From positions 148,715,683 through 148,779,682 of the forward strand of contig OZ038478.1 in NCBI GenBank assembly GCA_964036315.1: DNA of 64,000 bases, in the 5' to 3' direction. The position numbers were made by a program, and so were the translations under genes. Positions 43,456 to 54,884 of the stretch are shown here, piece by piece. The notes under the pieces are model-generated. The model had not been told where the DNA came from and did not search any database. It saw only the letters and a program-made list of their open reading frames with translations. Origin of the DNA: Acanthosepion esculentum. Its lineage: Eukaryota; Mollusca; Cephalopoda; Sepiida; Sepiidae. The stretch's first letter is position 1. Each line of letters starts with the position of its first letter.

Positions 43456-43457
<2 letters not shown>
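43246..43457. mobile_element. Fold-back element with hammerhead-like cores, copy 2
   Basis: Palindrome 43338-43453: arms share ACACTTAGAGGCGACAGTCT and GTTTCATG, joined at the centre CAGTTGCCTG. Upstream 43246-43335 (GAATAAATATAGTCATAAAG, AGATAGAGCGTGTGTAAATA) is the inverse of 14645-14700, so both copies share a longer element. The right arm contains CTGACGA, TGC-loop-GCA, GAAAC, AGACT, GCC (cleavage U changed to C); the left arm read in reverse ends GTCGCC, keeping the cleavable triplet but with TAACATGAAAC. Confidence 0.85.

Positions 43458-43503
<46 letters not shown>
43458..43503. repeat. (TA)n microsatellite
   Basis: About 22 TA units. Confidence 0.95.
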
Positions 43504-43504
<1 letters not shown>

Positions 43505-43508
<4 letters not shown>

Positions 43509-43866
43509 AAGACAGAAGATTCACATTTTTAGGTTATAATGTGGAATTTCTAAAATATATATTATACTTTATTTTACATACATTTTGCTACACGTGCTCC
43601 GGATCTTGTGGCCTTTCTGTTGCGTCATGACGGTGACAGCTGAAAGAGTCAATTTCTAGCAAAATAACACTGCCCCTGCAACACAAACCGGAGAACCCAA
43701 TCATGGCTCTATTTACATTATTCGGACTATTGTCTTCACCTTTGTTTCCAAATTTATCACAACGTTTCTGCCGGTGTACACACTGGCCTTCTTCAGGTAG
43801 TTGGAATGTCGAAGTGAACCCTTTATTTCGCTCTCTGGTGTAGACTGTTCTATTTCCACGTGCCAT
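43505..43866 (-). repeat. PLE-associated repeat, copy 4, plus CTGAAGAAGGCC motif block
   Basis: 43505-43625 (TTTAGGTTATAATGTGGAAT, TTTTGCTACACGTGCTCC) is a copy of the 17564 family with a decayed hammerhead (GAAAC to GGAGC). 43755-43802, minus strand, reads CTGAAGAAGGCCAGTGTGTA, then CACCGGCAGAAACGTTGTG, resembling 21080-21113. A 92-codon minus-strand frame spans both and is not convincing as a gene. Confidence 0.55.
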
Positions 43867-43870
43867 GGAT

Positions 43871-43905
43871 GATATCTGACATCCATTAGATGGATGTCAG
43901 TTATC
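43871..43905. repeat. Hairpin, 16-bp arms
   Basis: GATATCTGACATCCAT (43871-43886) and ATGGATGTCAGTTATC (43890-43905) are complementary except one position, with a 3-nt loop TAG. Confidence 0.85.
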
Positions 43906-44293
43906 CGTCATCTCCTGTTAATTCAGATCCCCAAGTTCTCTACTGCCTTAACCAGGTATTGAACTCACATTCTTTGGGTTCTCTCACTGCGTCTAAGCTC
44001 TGTAAAAAAACATGGAATGATAACAGCAATATGAGCACTGGTAAAAAAAATTGATGCTGCAGACATTAAGTTTGTAAGTCGCAGAAATTCATGCACAAAC
44101 GTCCTTACGGACACATGGTACAGTGACAGGTCCCAAAGAGTCTGGAGTCTATGGTTGACGCCAATGGCGATTATATAGAATAAATGTACTCTTTTGCATT
44201 TCAAGATATTTTTGTGTACTTTTGGTAACTATAACTGTTAAAATGAAATCTCAGTGTTATTTTCATTTTTGAGTAATTTAGATGAAAATTATG

Positions 44294-44296
<3 letters not shown>
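43906..44296. other. Non-coding, nothing recognised
   Basis: No recognised motif. Confidence 0.4.

Positions 44297-44297
<1 letters not shown>

Positions 44298-44357
<60 letters not shown>
44298..44357. repeat. (TA)n microsatellite
   Basis: About 29 TA units. Confidence 0.95.
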
Positions 44358-44359
<2 letters not shown>

Positions 44360-44362
<3 letters not shown>

Positions 44363-44523
44363 AAGAAATATAGTCTTAGGGTGTGCTATATTTCATGCTA
44401 GACGCAATCGTCGTGCCTCGACGATTGCGTCTAGCATGAAACAGTGTTGACTTCTATGTTCACTTTTATGTGTATATATATATTTTACGTGTATATATAT
44501 GTTTCATGCTAGACGCAATCGTC
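44360..44523. mobile_element. Fold-back element, copy 3, plus an extra arm fragment
   Basis: 44362-44390 GAAGAAATATAGTCTTAGGG matches the outer part of copies 1 and 2. 44392-44440 is a palindrome of TTTCATGCTAGACGCAATCG against its complement. A further half arm, TTTCATGCTAGACGCAATCG, lies at 44501-44520 and runs into (TA)n. Stem II is re-paired (GACGC/GCGTC) relative to copies 1 and 2, which read GATGC/GCATC. Confidence 0.8.
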
Positions 44524-44541
44524 GTATATATATATATATAT

Positions 44542-44605
<64 letters not shown>
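44524..44605. repeat. (TA)n microsatellite
   Basis: About 40 TA units with one G. Confidence 0.95.
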
Positions 44606-44664
44606 GCACAAACACACATACAGAAGCACAAACTCTCTCTATCCAATTTAGAATTTTCAACTGA

Positions 44665-45174
44665 TACATTTGTGATCTCCTATTATCACAACATCGGTGG
44701 CAAAACGTGAATCTTCCATTGCTTTTTTTGTTTAAATTTTATATATATTCTGCTTATATTATATTTACGAACAAGCGTTTTCAATTTTGTTCTCCTTTCT
44801 TATTGATTAGCCACAACAACATATAATTACGCTTGAAAGATCAGGCTTATTATATTCTGAAATTACTTTTACTTGCCTGTAGAAATTAATGGAATCGTTT
44901 GCTGGTATGTACTCATCTATGTAATTATTTATCTATAAATACATTCGGGAACATAAATATGAAATTGATATTTTTTATAAAACATATTGTTCCAAAGATT
45001 GTAATGTTTGATTTAGCACATGTTTATTTGGCTAACGGTTTTTTTTTTACGTTTTATCATCACTTGCATGTTATTTAATGCTAAGAAACACATTATTATG
45101 TTGTACGAAGAATTATTTTTTTAGACAATAATGATTTTTAGTAACATAACTTCTAATTATCCTCTCGTAGCTGT
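44665..45174. other. AT-rich non-coding
   Basis: Nothing recognised. Confidence 0.5.
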
Positions 45175-45310
45175 TGTCATAAGTGATCGATTTATACCTA
45201 TTTTAGATTATTTTCGAATAAGGGACTATCACGTAAACGACTGGAACTGGAATTCGGCTCTGCGATTCCTAATTCTGTGACGTTATCCATTAAACCACTA
45301 GCACATCCAA
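45175..45310 (-). mobile_element. tRNA-Arg-like SINE head, minus strand
   Basis: Read on the minus strand: GTGCTAGTGGTTTAATGGAT, AACGTCACAGAATTAGGAAT, CGCAGAGCCGAATTCCAGTT. This corresponds to the head of the 3440-3705 copy with a mutated B box (GCCGAATTCC). Confidence 0.7.
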
Positions 45311-45488
45311 GTTTATTACACCTGATATTTCCAGGCAATATCCCATTTAAGTGCTGGCCATGATTGACGTTGCTTAACTTCGTTGTTCATAGGAGACTCC
45401 ATGTTTCACCGTAACATGTCCTGTTTATTTGGTTATACGTATAAAAGCAAAACAAGTAGGCGCCTGGCTTTTCACTTATCAGAGATGA

Positions 45489-45671
45489 GTGCCATTAAAA
45501 TCATGTGTCAACCCACAATCTGCAGGTACAATTAAGAAGTATTCTGCTCGACAACAGCAGGATTTATGTAAATCAAATTACCGAAAACACCTCGCTATAA
45601 AAGAAGCTTTGTACATCAAACATCTTGCATCGATCATCAACCTCACTTTAACAATTGAAGCGGCGTGGTGA
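45489..45671 (+). pseudogene. Possible PLE endonuclease C-terminal remnant
   Basis: A 60-codon open frame contains KSNYRKHLAIKEALYIKHL followed by ASIINL. GIY-YIG domains of Penelope-like elements and related retroelements have a terminal block R-x-L-x-I-x-E-A-L-x-I-x-x-x-x-P-x-I-N with the catalytic Glu; the E-A-L-Y-I here fits. The rest of the domain is not evident upstream. A copy of the hammerhead-bearing repeat follows at 45912. Confidence 0.4.
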
Positions 45672-45812
45672 AAGTCTTTTAGAAAGTGAAATTCGCTCAC
45701 TCGAATGCCAGCCATGCTTAAAACGCGAAGGCTCATAATATACGCATATAATAGCATTAAAAGACCACGCAAATAATACATCTCACAAATCCAAAACATG
45801 AAAAGAAATTAT

Positions 45813-45817
45813 ATATT

Positions 45818-45911
<94 letters not shown>
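45813..45911. repeat. (TA)n microsatellite
   Basis: About 48 TA units with one G. Confidence 0.95.
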
Positions 45912-45913
<2 letters not shown>

Positions 45914-46260
45914 AAAAAGATTATAATTGTTTCAGCGAGAGAAAAACGTGCATTATAAAAAAAGTGAACACGCAGATGTTTATGGTTACAACGTGGATTT
46001 CATTTGGTGTATATATTATATTTTATTCTTCATATTTTTGCAACACGAGTTTCCGGTATCGTGACCATCTTCAGACAAATTGAAGGAATCAAATTTTAAA
46101 GAAATAAAATTTCCTTATATCTTTTTAATGTTTCATTGTTCATTTTCTTATTTGTAGTGAGTCTTGATTTCATTGTTTCGAATGCTGACAAAAATGAATT
46201 TCTGTCTAAGTGGTAATAAAATCATTGGTTTTGTTTTTAGTGGTGACAATGGCCGATATG
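45912..46260 (-). repeat. PLE-associated repeat, copy 5 (carries hammerhead-like core)
   Basis: GTTTATGGTTACAACGTGGA and TATTATATTTTATTCTTCAT match the 17564 copy in order, with the hammerhead-like core between them and the distal part. Confidence 0.7.
46037..46079 (-). ncRNA. Hammerhead-ribozyme-like motif (minimal helix III)
   Basis: On the minus strand: helix I UUUGU (46075-46079) pairs with GCAAA (46037-46041), all five pairs counting one U-G. Then CTGAAGA (46068-46074), helix II GGU...ACC (46054-46067), GAAA (46050-46053), and C-UCGU-GUU with cleavage expected before 46041. Position 10.1/11.1 is U-G. Same architecture as 17649-17691 but with different loop and helix bases. Confidence 0.55.
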
Positions 46261-46316
46261 TAGCTGACAGATATGTTGATTCTATCACCACATCATCCTT
46301 GAGAGTTTAAATGCAC

Positions 46317-46378
<62 letters not shown>
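46317..46378. repeat. (TA)n microsatellite
   Basis: About 30 TA units directly before the inverted repeat. Confidence 0.95.
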
Positions 46379-46382
<4 letters not shown>

Positions 46383-46538
46383 GATAGAAATTATTAGGAG
46401 GATTTGATAATGCTGATGAGTCACAAATATAGGACGAAACGGCCGTCCAGTGATTTCTGCATTCTGTTGTGATTTCTTTCAGACTCAATAAATTACTTAA
46501 TTATAATTATAAAATCCTCCTAATAATTTCTATCATTT
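46379..46538 (+). mobile_element. 27-bp perfect inverted repeats enclosing a hammerhead motif
   Basis: Left arm 46379-46405 (AAATGATAGAAATTATTAGG and 7 more bases) and right arm 46512-46538 are exact reverse complements. The 106-bp interior carries the hammerhead core near its left end and GTGATTTCTTTCAGACTC further on. Confidence 0.9.
46406..46455 (+). ncRNA. Hammerhead ribozyme candidate, best core in the window
   Basis: CTGATGA (46413-46419) is the exact conserved core. Helix II is GUC (46420-46422) with GAC (46433-46435), including the canonical G-C pair 10.1/11.1, with a longer loop. GAAA (46436-46439) follows, then C-GGCC-GUC: a two-pair helix III (A-U, C-G) with a GGCC tetraloop and cleavage triplet GUC, cut expected after 46447. 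Helix I is poor by simple pairing (G46412-C46448 and U46411-A46449, then mismatch). This core plus two-pair helix III is the reduced form reported for Penelope-like retroelements. Confidence 0.75.
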
Positions 46539-46802
<264 letters not shown>

Positions 46803-48494
46803 TTATATTTATGGAATGTGAGAGGAAAACAGCAGATTGCATGTTGCATAAATTTATTATGAAAATTATGAGCAGTGAATGCAGACGTAACATATTTTTG
46901 TAGACTAAAATTAATTTTCAATGTGATATGGCTTACCTGTCTGTTCTACAATATTCTCATGGCAACTGCTCTGAAGAGTGTTTTTACCCTGTTGACCGGA
47001 CAACATGTATTTTAGCGTGCTACTAGATTGGCATCTTGGCATCACTGTTTTACTGTTGAACTAACTCCATGCAACCGATACGTCTAATCGATGTCATTTT
47101 TTCGCACTTCCTACTTGTGGGACTCCTTTCCTAATTCTTGCTTCCCTCGTAAGTACAATCTCTGAAAATTTAAATGCGATTGTTAGTTGCCATCTTTTGT
47201 CTTCTTAATCCCTGTTCCTTTTTTGCCATTTCCTCAATCGTCCCCATTTTCAGTCTTCTCATTCTTTTCTCATTCACTTCCTGTAAACTCTTGCATTTTA
47301 GTGGCATTTTCACCTTGCTTGGGTGGAAACGATTAGAAAACTAGTCAAATGAAAAATCAAACCGATAAACACGCATGTCTTTCATATTTACATATCCGAA
47401 GTTTTGTCAGCAATGATATCTTCTCAAATTTTCTCTTTTTTAAGTATTCTATAATTTATTTAGATATTTTCTTCTTTGTCTATTTTATCTTATAAAGTTT
47501 TTTTTTTCAACAGACGGTCTCTTAAACTCTCGTGTATAAAATTGTATGTTAGTGTAGATATTTAGTATGTAAATGTTTCTTCTGTTATAAAGAAAGGTTT
47601 ACTCTTGCTAACCAAAATGTTGTTTGAAATTATTTAAAATAGAATTAATTTCTGATAGTTTATTTTCAACTAAAGTTATTTAACAAAAAAACGCTTCTTA
47701 TCGTAATGTTATCTCCGTTATTTGAGTTTATATTTATAATGGGAAATGTGGATTATTTTTTAAATAAATGTTTCATTAAGTTTGGAAATATGTAAGCAAT
47801 ATGTTCATCACATTCATTTTTATAAAAGTTTTTAAAAGCAATTCAGACAGACAGAAAAATACATTGTGCAGTTTATAAGGAAATTGCTGTGGATGATTAC
47901 ACCGGAAGAAGATATTTGCTGAGATTCCTTTTGAAGATTTGCTGAATATTTGTCAAATGTTAAGTTCATCAGGTATGCTATATCGCAAGCAAATTAAACT
48001 TTTTATTTGAGAAAAGTCAGCGTTATAATTTGAGTGAGAGAATAAATACCGAATACATATACAATTAATAATATTTACATGTAATAGAAGTGTCATATTC
48101 ATAAAAAGTTAAGCCGTCCAATCACCAGAAATATTATTCGTTATGTGTCATGTCTCCTCAGGCCGTAGACGATCATGGCTCTCCAAAATTCCCCCTCAAT
48201 TGTAGTCCTTATTAAATTTTGGCTTTTTGCTATTTTTCTCTAACCATATTCCGCCATTCATTCACTCACCCCCTGGGTAGGTTATGCATTGTTTTTCTCT
48301 ATCCCCCACTTGCATTCAATCTGTATGCAAGTATCAGATTTCCCAAGCCATTTTCCCATTATGAGCCCTAGAAATTTCGACTGTCTCTTCCTAATGTTAA
48401 ATATGAGTTTTATTTTTTTCTTTGCCCTAAACTTCATCGTTGCTCAAATATTCTGTTCATTTTAACCTCATCATCCTTCTGTAGGACCACTTTG
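46803..48494. other. Non-coding, nothing recognised
   Basis: AT-rich at 47400-48050. No recognised gene or repeat. Confidence 0.5.
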
Positions 48495-49050
48495 CGCTGA
48501 TTCAATTTTCTACTTCATTCCTTACGAGATTGTCCAGTATTCACTGACATATATGAGGACTAGTATCACGTATCAGTTCAGTATAGTCGTCAATCTTTTT
48601 AACGATGATTTCCGTAATGCATCTTTGTCTATCCCGATAAGCCTCCGGATGTCGGTGTCACACTTACCGCCCTCTTTTATAACATGTCGCATATAGTTAA
48701 ATTTTTGCATATGTTGGATATTGATGTCTCTGATTTGTAAATTGCATTTTGGGTTTATCCTTTTGTTAACAACCATGCATTATATCTGCTTAAACTTGAT
48801 GTTAATCCTTTCATCTCGCTTTCCTTCCACGCTTTTTGTTGGAGTTTTGTCGTCATCATTCTATATCTGCTATCATCACTGTGTCACCTGTATATACTAT
48901 TTTGTTAAGATTATGGCCTACAATGATGAATCCTGGTAGGACTTTTAATTCTCTCGGAATCGCATCGCTGTATAGGTTGAAAAATCAGGTGAGAAGTCAT
49001 ACATCCTTGTGATACAAACCTTTCTATTTTTTTATAATTGCTGAACTCAT
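48495..49050 (-). pseudogene. RTE-like LINE reverse transcriptase, palm/thumb fragment
   Basis: Minus-strand order: VSQGCM (G-x-R-Q-G-C-x-L-S-P block), frameshift, FNLYSDAIPRELKVLPGFII, VGHNLNKIVYTGDTVMIAD, frameshift, then VVNKRINPKCNLQIRDINI, QHMQKFNYMRHVIKEGGKCD and TDIRRLIGIDKDA. These are RT domains 4 to 7 of an RTE-type LINE. The catalytic Y-A-D-D is Y-T-G-D (48883-48894), losing one metal-binding Asp. At least three frameshifts. The thumb segment (G-H-x-I-T-E-x-G-K-C-x-x-D-I-R-R-R-I-G) is especially well kept. Confidence 0.85.
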
Positions 49051-49849
49051 ATTCTGTCCATATGCAGGCGATTTGCTGCCAGTATATTTACTTCATTTTT
49101 CTAATACCCTTCCCAAATACGTCAAGATGACTGAGTAGTTCCTATAGATCTTACGAAAGTTTTGGCCTGATATGAATTCTTTCAAATTATCGTATTATTC
49201 AAATTCTTTGACAGTGAAAAACAGGGCGTGCAGAGATTCAAAAAGTCACACGCAAACATCAACGCACAAATATACTTTGACATTTTCCATTGCTCTGCTA
49301 AAATGCATTTAAATTTCTCTTACAATTTAAATGCATCTAAGTAACTCCCATCATTTAAAGGTTTGCGAAGTGGTATTCGGAATTCAAGAGCAAGAAATTT
49401 AGCAATGCAGGCAGCATCAAAACATATTAATGTTTCTAAGTTTATAATAACTATGCAATCGGGAAAAAAATCATTCATAAAAAACATTATGAAGAAAACA
49501 ACGTAAAGTAAAACAAAACAAAGTACAACCGGAAATTTAATTAATTTCTGTCGTTTAAATAACTGCGTATTTGTCCAGAACATTTTATTTGATCTAGCCC
49601 GAACAAATGACATAACATACACGTGAACAATTCCATTAAAAATTTGGGGAAGATATACAAAAAAAAATTAATAATTGCAGATATTCAAAGAATGAAAGAA
49701 AGGAAAAATAAAAATAATGAATATTGCAATGTATTAATAAAAAGAAATACTTTAATTGCAAACATTGGACAAAGAATATTTGCCTCTTGCGTCATGTCGC
49801 ATTCTTCACCGGGTGTTCGCTTCCCACATATTTCTTTCGTTCAAAGATT
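49051..49849. other. Non-coding, nothing recognised
   Basis: No recognised motif. Confidence 0.5.
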
Positions 49850-49899
49850 ATTATTATTATTGCTGTTTTCTTTCGTGCTGTTGTTGGTGATAAAGAAGA

Positions 49900-49959
<60 letters not shown>

Positions 49960-49995
49960 ATCATCATCATCATCATTATTATTATTATTATTTCC
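49848..49995. repeat. (TTA)n and (CAT)n trinucleotide microsatellite
   Basis: About 18 TTA units (49898-49957), then CAT and more TTA units. Trinucleotide period keeps all six frames open, explaining the long frames here. Confidence 0.95.
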
Positions 49996-50214
49996 TTCAT
50001 TTTATCTTTAAAACACCATATGAGGCACAGTTAAAAGAGAGTGAGCGACAACAAGTCGCCCACATTTGTTGCACTTTTCCAAGTTATTTGTAAATCCAGG
50101 ATAATAAAATCGGTTCTTTCATAATCCAATTTATCTAATCTCGATACTTCAGATTTTGATCTCAATTCTAATTAGGAAAGCCCAATAACCTTTCTGCTAT
50201 TTTCACCTCATCAT

Positions 50215-50820
50215 TTATAAAGATTGGACACGTTTGCGGTGTTTTTTTAATATTTTTTTTTTTAGCTTAGAGGTGGTTTTTGGTATGGGTGATAAAGTAT
50301 TCGTATTACATATTTTCTCCAACCACCTCAATTGTCCTGGGTAAGACGGTAAACTACATCTGCGTCCTGGATTAAGACGATAAACTACACCCAGCAGCAA
50401 GGCATCTGATCAGGAGGTTTGAGGAGCGTGGAACCACCTTTTAATTGTAGGTGTTCCCAGGCCCACCCTAACCCGGGATGGTAGCACCTGTTAGGGTCCC
50501 AGCTATGGCCAAATAGTTAACTATTACCAGCAAGACTTTTTTGAAAAAGATTATTACCAGCAATACAATTTTGAAGGAAAATATTACCAGAAACAGATTT
50601 TTGACAAAACAAAATATTACCAACAATAAACATTTTTGTCAGCATTAAATAACCCATTGAGGTTGATATTCCGCAAAACAAAATAAACCAAACCCATCTA
50701 AACCAAAGAATACATATTCTATTCATACGAATCTGTTCTAAAAATGGTGTCGGCATTAAATGACTCATTGAGGTTGATATGTCGTAAAACAAAATAAATC
50801 AAACCAAACCCATCACCTCA
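50215..50820. repeat. Composite minisatellite, paralogue of 19655-20690
   Basis: Two units like TAAGACGGTAAACTACATCT (50340-50400), then ATTACCAGCAATACAATTTT-type units (50520-50630), then two copies of the tail GCATTAAATAACCCATTGAG (50637 and 50749). The same three parts in the same order and strand occur at 19655-20690, where the arrays are much longer. Confidence 0.85.
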
Positions 50821-51177
50821 ATCTAGAAAAGACAAAATTTGCTTACATAGTCGAACCAACTTCGTTTGCCCAATTCTCAGTATAGATATGTTCATTTATG
50901 GTATGTTGTTTATATTCTTTTTTTAAATAGGTATATTTAAGATGTTGCGTAACGTTTCGTTGTTTTACCAACATATTTTTTTTTGTTTTAAAAGGAGAGG
51001 TAAATTAGAAATAGTCCTCCCGGAATTATTAATATATGCTGCCACAATAAATGTAGCCCTTCTTCCAGATTTTGCGTGCTTCAATATTCATTTCAGTTCT
51101 CATGTACATGCGTTTTAATGATGTTCTATCAAATGTTATATCCTGTTATCATCTGGTGTATAGTTTATTTGCCTGAA
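50821..51177. other. Non-coding, nothing recognised
   Basis: No recognised motif. Confidence 0.45.
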
Positions 51178-51490
51178 GCGCTACACACTACGCCCTTTTT
51201 CTTCGTCATGTGCAAAACTATTATGTATTTCTAATTCAATATGTAAGGTTACATATTTTGTTTTCCCTACAACTTCCTCGTTACTCAGAACTTTATCCAT
51301 AGAGAAGCTTAGCAACCTCTTGCCACGTCTCTCCATCTGTAAGAAGATTATCCACCATTCATTGCCATATAGAAGGACAGCAATTGCATAAATGTTCAGT
51401 GCACCATTCTTTATTACTATCAAAACCTTCCTCTATCAAATACTTGTCTTAGCTTTTGAAAGGCCAATTTCACTGCCCTACTCTACTGAT
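51178..51490 (-). pseudogene. RTE-like LINE ORF2, C-terminal fragment
   Basis: Minus-strand order: AFQKLRQVFDR, stops, then ALNIYAIAVLLYGNEWWIIF, LQMERRGKRLL, VLSNEEVVGKTKY. This fits the post-thumb region of the same LINE class as 48495-49050 (A-F-x-K-L, S-I-L-L-Y-G-S-E-x-W-T, Q-M-x-x-R, V-S-N-E-E-V). The W-T pair is W-W here. It is the segment that should follow the thumb block at 48573 but lies upstream on that strand, so it is a separate insertion. Confidence 0.75.
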
Positions 51491-53823
51491 GTTTGCTTTT
51501 CTGTCAGTGTAAAGAGGGAACAGAAAAAATGACGTGTTTTATTTTTGTGAAAATATGTTTAATATACAGTCATTATACATGTCCTATTAATTCATTTTTA
51601 TGAATAAACGATTTGACAAATGAAAATTTCTACCGAAAGCCTCACATCGTTTGTATAATAACTGGTGTAATATTTCTACTGTAAACAGCTTTCCATATAT
51701 GTATCTGTATGAATAAGATATCATACAATATATTCTCTTTTTGCAATCTTAATTTGATGCATTTCCTTAAATTGCCAAATTGATATATGTTAATTTTTAG
51801 AATTAATAGTGTTAGTATGTTATTAAATAATTAGAGTATATTTTTAATTTTTAATCCTAAACATTATAGTTGTTTACTTATTTTTCCTTATATATTCCTT
51901 TTTTCCATTTGATTTTTCGAAATCTTTTTTGTTTCGCCAGTAGTAATTACGGTGTCTGAGTGGTTCTGCTAACAAACTGAGAAATCATTTTGGACAACGC
52001 GAAGAAAACATCTTAATAATGAAGCTGCTGTTAATCTGTCGCCGTTGTAGAAAATGTATTAAAAAAGTCAGTTCGGCGCGTAATAAGAGCAAGAAGAGTA
52101 TTACTTATTCAGTAATTACATGAAGCAGCAGAGAGAAAAAAATTCATCTTCAATGTAAAAATAGATTCGTCAAGCATATAAAAGTTACTTGAAATAAATT
52201 ATGTAAAAATGTGTTCAGAATGGCTTTAAAGAATATTTAATTTTTGTGATTATCTTCTATAATATCGATAATTTTGGTTGTTTTTGTTTTATATCCTCTC
52301 GATGTATTTTCTATTAAATCTTATGGGTTTTGATTAATATGAATCACTTGATTTCAAACACATGACTTTTGGGTACTTAAACGTAAAACGAATTAATGTA
52401 AATTTGAACTGGTAATGAATTAAGTAGCCAAAGGAATTTTAGATTAAAGCCGCTATGTGTTGCTGACTTTATAAAAATTTAGAATGAAAACATAATTTTA
52501 AAAATTAGCGTATTTTTGGCGTATGTTGGCATGTTTCTGATAAATACTTATTGACATTCCGAATAAAATAAAAGTTGTATATAAAAACATCTCTTTATTC
52601 TTTTGTATAAAGCATTCAATTGGCGAAGAAATAGACAACAAATATTAATGAATTCAGTACACAGTGGCAAATATAAGGGCGAAGTTGTAGAATTAGCTAA
52701 AATGTATTGAGAACAGAAGAATAATCAGGGATCTGGTTAGGCAAAGAACAAATAAGAAGGGAAATATATTCCGCGTTATTTCGGCTCATATCTAGAGTAT
52801 ATGATAAAAAATACAATAAATAATTCAGTAAAGACACAATATTACACGGTGAAACACAGAAAAGATAATACAGAAATATTGCTCGAAAAGAAAAGAAAAA
52901 TCGAAAAATAAGTAACGAGAATTGAGTCTTGTGCACATTGGTATGATACAAACTAGATGGTTTCGATAGCATCGACACAGTCGATTCTAGAAAAAATGTA
53001 AAATGCCTTTGAACTTTGTCAACTGTAATGATTACACAAGTTAGGTGAAAAGTAATTATAGTTCTAAACCAAGACAATAATATTTGAAAGATTAGACATT
53101 TAGAAGTGTGAAAATATTTAAAAACGTTGACGTGCATATACAGTTCCTGTATTTTAGGCAGGACACAAGGACAGTAGTAACAAGATGATGTGATTTAGAT
53201 GTTCTTGGAAAAGTTCAGATTGTCCAATATGTGACTTTTAAGAATACACAATAGCAATGAATAAGATGGGGAGACATTTATTTGTTGGGGATATATGAAG
53301 AAAATATAATTATTAGCAAATCAACATAAAAAGTAAAAACATAAAATTAATAAGTAGAAGAACAGAATGAATAGTAATAAATTAACAAGGAAAAGTGAGT
53401 TCAGACAAAATGAAGCAAAGAAGAAAAATTAAAATACCTTCATTATTTAAATAATTTTCAATACAAGAAGTGAATATTTTAACACAGGCAGTGAATATAG
53501 CCAACCACATAGGCCAGAGTATGAGAATAATGAATAATTAATGAACGTGATGTTCCAGAAATCATAAATTTGCCTTTGTTTTGCTCAAGCAAGGAAATAG
53601 AGCCACTAATACACAAATGGTTATTGAGTATTAAAGAATCCGAGGAAAAAGATTAAGGAATGAGGCCAACAAATATCACGAAAGTTTCCTGGAGAGCAAA
53701 GCACCGGAAGATAGTACAGCAATTTACAATTGGAATTTCCTACAAAATATGAACGAAATGAAAATATAGCTGTGATTTCACTCGTCGTTGTTACAAAACA
53801 GGTAATTAAATACAATGAAATGA
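51491..53823. other. AT-rich non-coding, purine-rich plus strand at 52600-53520
   Basis: No recognised gene. The 146-codon antisense frame at 52697-53137 is Phe/Leu/Ser rich and lies in a purine-rich strand block; I treat it as compositional, though it is among the longest non-repeat frames. Confidence 0.5.
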
Positions 53824-53825
53824 TA

Positions 53826-53870
<45 letters not shown>
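53824..53870. repeat. (CA)n microsatellite
   Basis: About 21 CA units. Confidence 0.95.
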
Positions 53871-53872
<2 letters not shown>

Positions 53873-53899
53873 AAAAAAGTCGCCAAGCTGTCAACTGTT

Positions 53900-54660
53900 G
53901 ATGTAATGACGATAATTGCAGAACGAATCTGTGAAAATCTAGATAAGTATGGTGAAGCGAGTGCTGTAAGTGTGGACATCTCGAAAGATCTCAACAGAGT
54001 TTGACATACAGCCCTTCTTCACAGTACAAATTTTTGAAGTGATCCATACTGGATCACGTCAAAAGTTCTTATCAAATCCTGAAATGAGAGTTATCCCGAA
54101 CGGACACCTGTCTAGACCCTTTCATTCTAATACAGGTAGCTCCCTCCAAGGTTATTTCCTTGGTTCTAATTTGTCTGTAATTTTCAATAATGACATTCCC
54201 AGTGACATCTGATCACAACTTAGTAAGTATCTATGCCAATGATACAATGATTTCCTCACTCGATAGTAAGTTTAATCAGTTTGATAAGGTCACATTGGCG
54301 GCTGATGTCAATAACGACCTTAAGTTTGTTAACTGGAATAAATGATGAGTTGTTAAATTTAACGCTTCCAAAAATAAACTGCACTCTATCAAACAACTTC
54401 CATATATATTCCTATACCATTAGACCATAGTTAGAATATTACAGCCACATACTGTCCGATGCCCCTGCCATATATCTAGATCTCCTTGATAAAATCCAGA
54501 GAATAATTAGCATTATAATTGGACATTGCCATCTCAGCGTCAGTTACTTTCCCACCGTTGCCTCCTTGTGCATTTTCTATAAATAATGTCATGGTAATTT
54601 TTCGAAAGAAGTCTTTGATATGATACATTTAATTTTTAAATTTAAGCACATTATTTGACT
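53900..54660 (+). pseudogene. Jockey/CR1-like LINE reverse transcriptase, degenerate
   Basis: Ordered RT blocks on the plus strand: ERICENLDKYGEASAVSVDI SKDLNRV (domain A, S-x-D-x-S-K-A-F-D-x-V, catalytic Asp kept), a stop, VIPNGHLSRPFHSNTGSSLQ (domain B, usual P-Q-G), VSIYANDTMISS (domain C, Y-A-D-D as Y-A-N-D at 54232-54243), KVTLAADVNNDLKFVNWN, stop, VVKFNASKNKLHSI, then a deletion, LDLLDKIQR, SVSYFPTVASLCIFYK and GNFSKE. The ending continues naturally into the block at 10325-10640. Multiple stops and frameshifts; catalytically dead. Confidence 0.85.
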
Positions 54661-54813
54661 GGCACTTAAGTTATTCTTTGAAACACAAGGAAATTGATTG
54701 GGAAAAATAGAGAGAGGGAATCAAACATGAAGAAGTTTTGCGAGAGTCAAAGTGATCGACGTAGAATAATGTTCAAGGTGTCATAACAATGGTGACAGTA
54801 GTGAAGGGTAGGG

Positions 54814-54816
<3 letters not shown>

Positions 54817-54882
<66 letters not shown>
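54817..54882. repeat. (TA)n microsatellite
   Basis: About 32 TA units. Confidence 0.95.

Positions 54883-54884
<2 letters not shown>

Noticed and set aside
47940..47985. CTGATGA on the minus strand near 47967
   Set aside because: No GAAA or helix II follows within 30 nt.
49623..50093. 156-codon plus-strand frame
   Set aside because: Its middle is a poly-Leu translation of (TTA)n, and the flanks have no recognisable domain.
52697..53137. 146-codon frame
   Set aside because: Same compositional artefact, no family resemblance.
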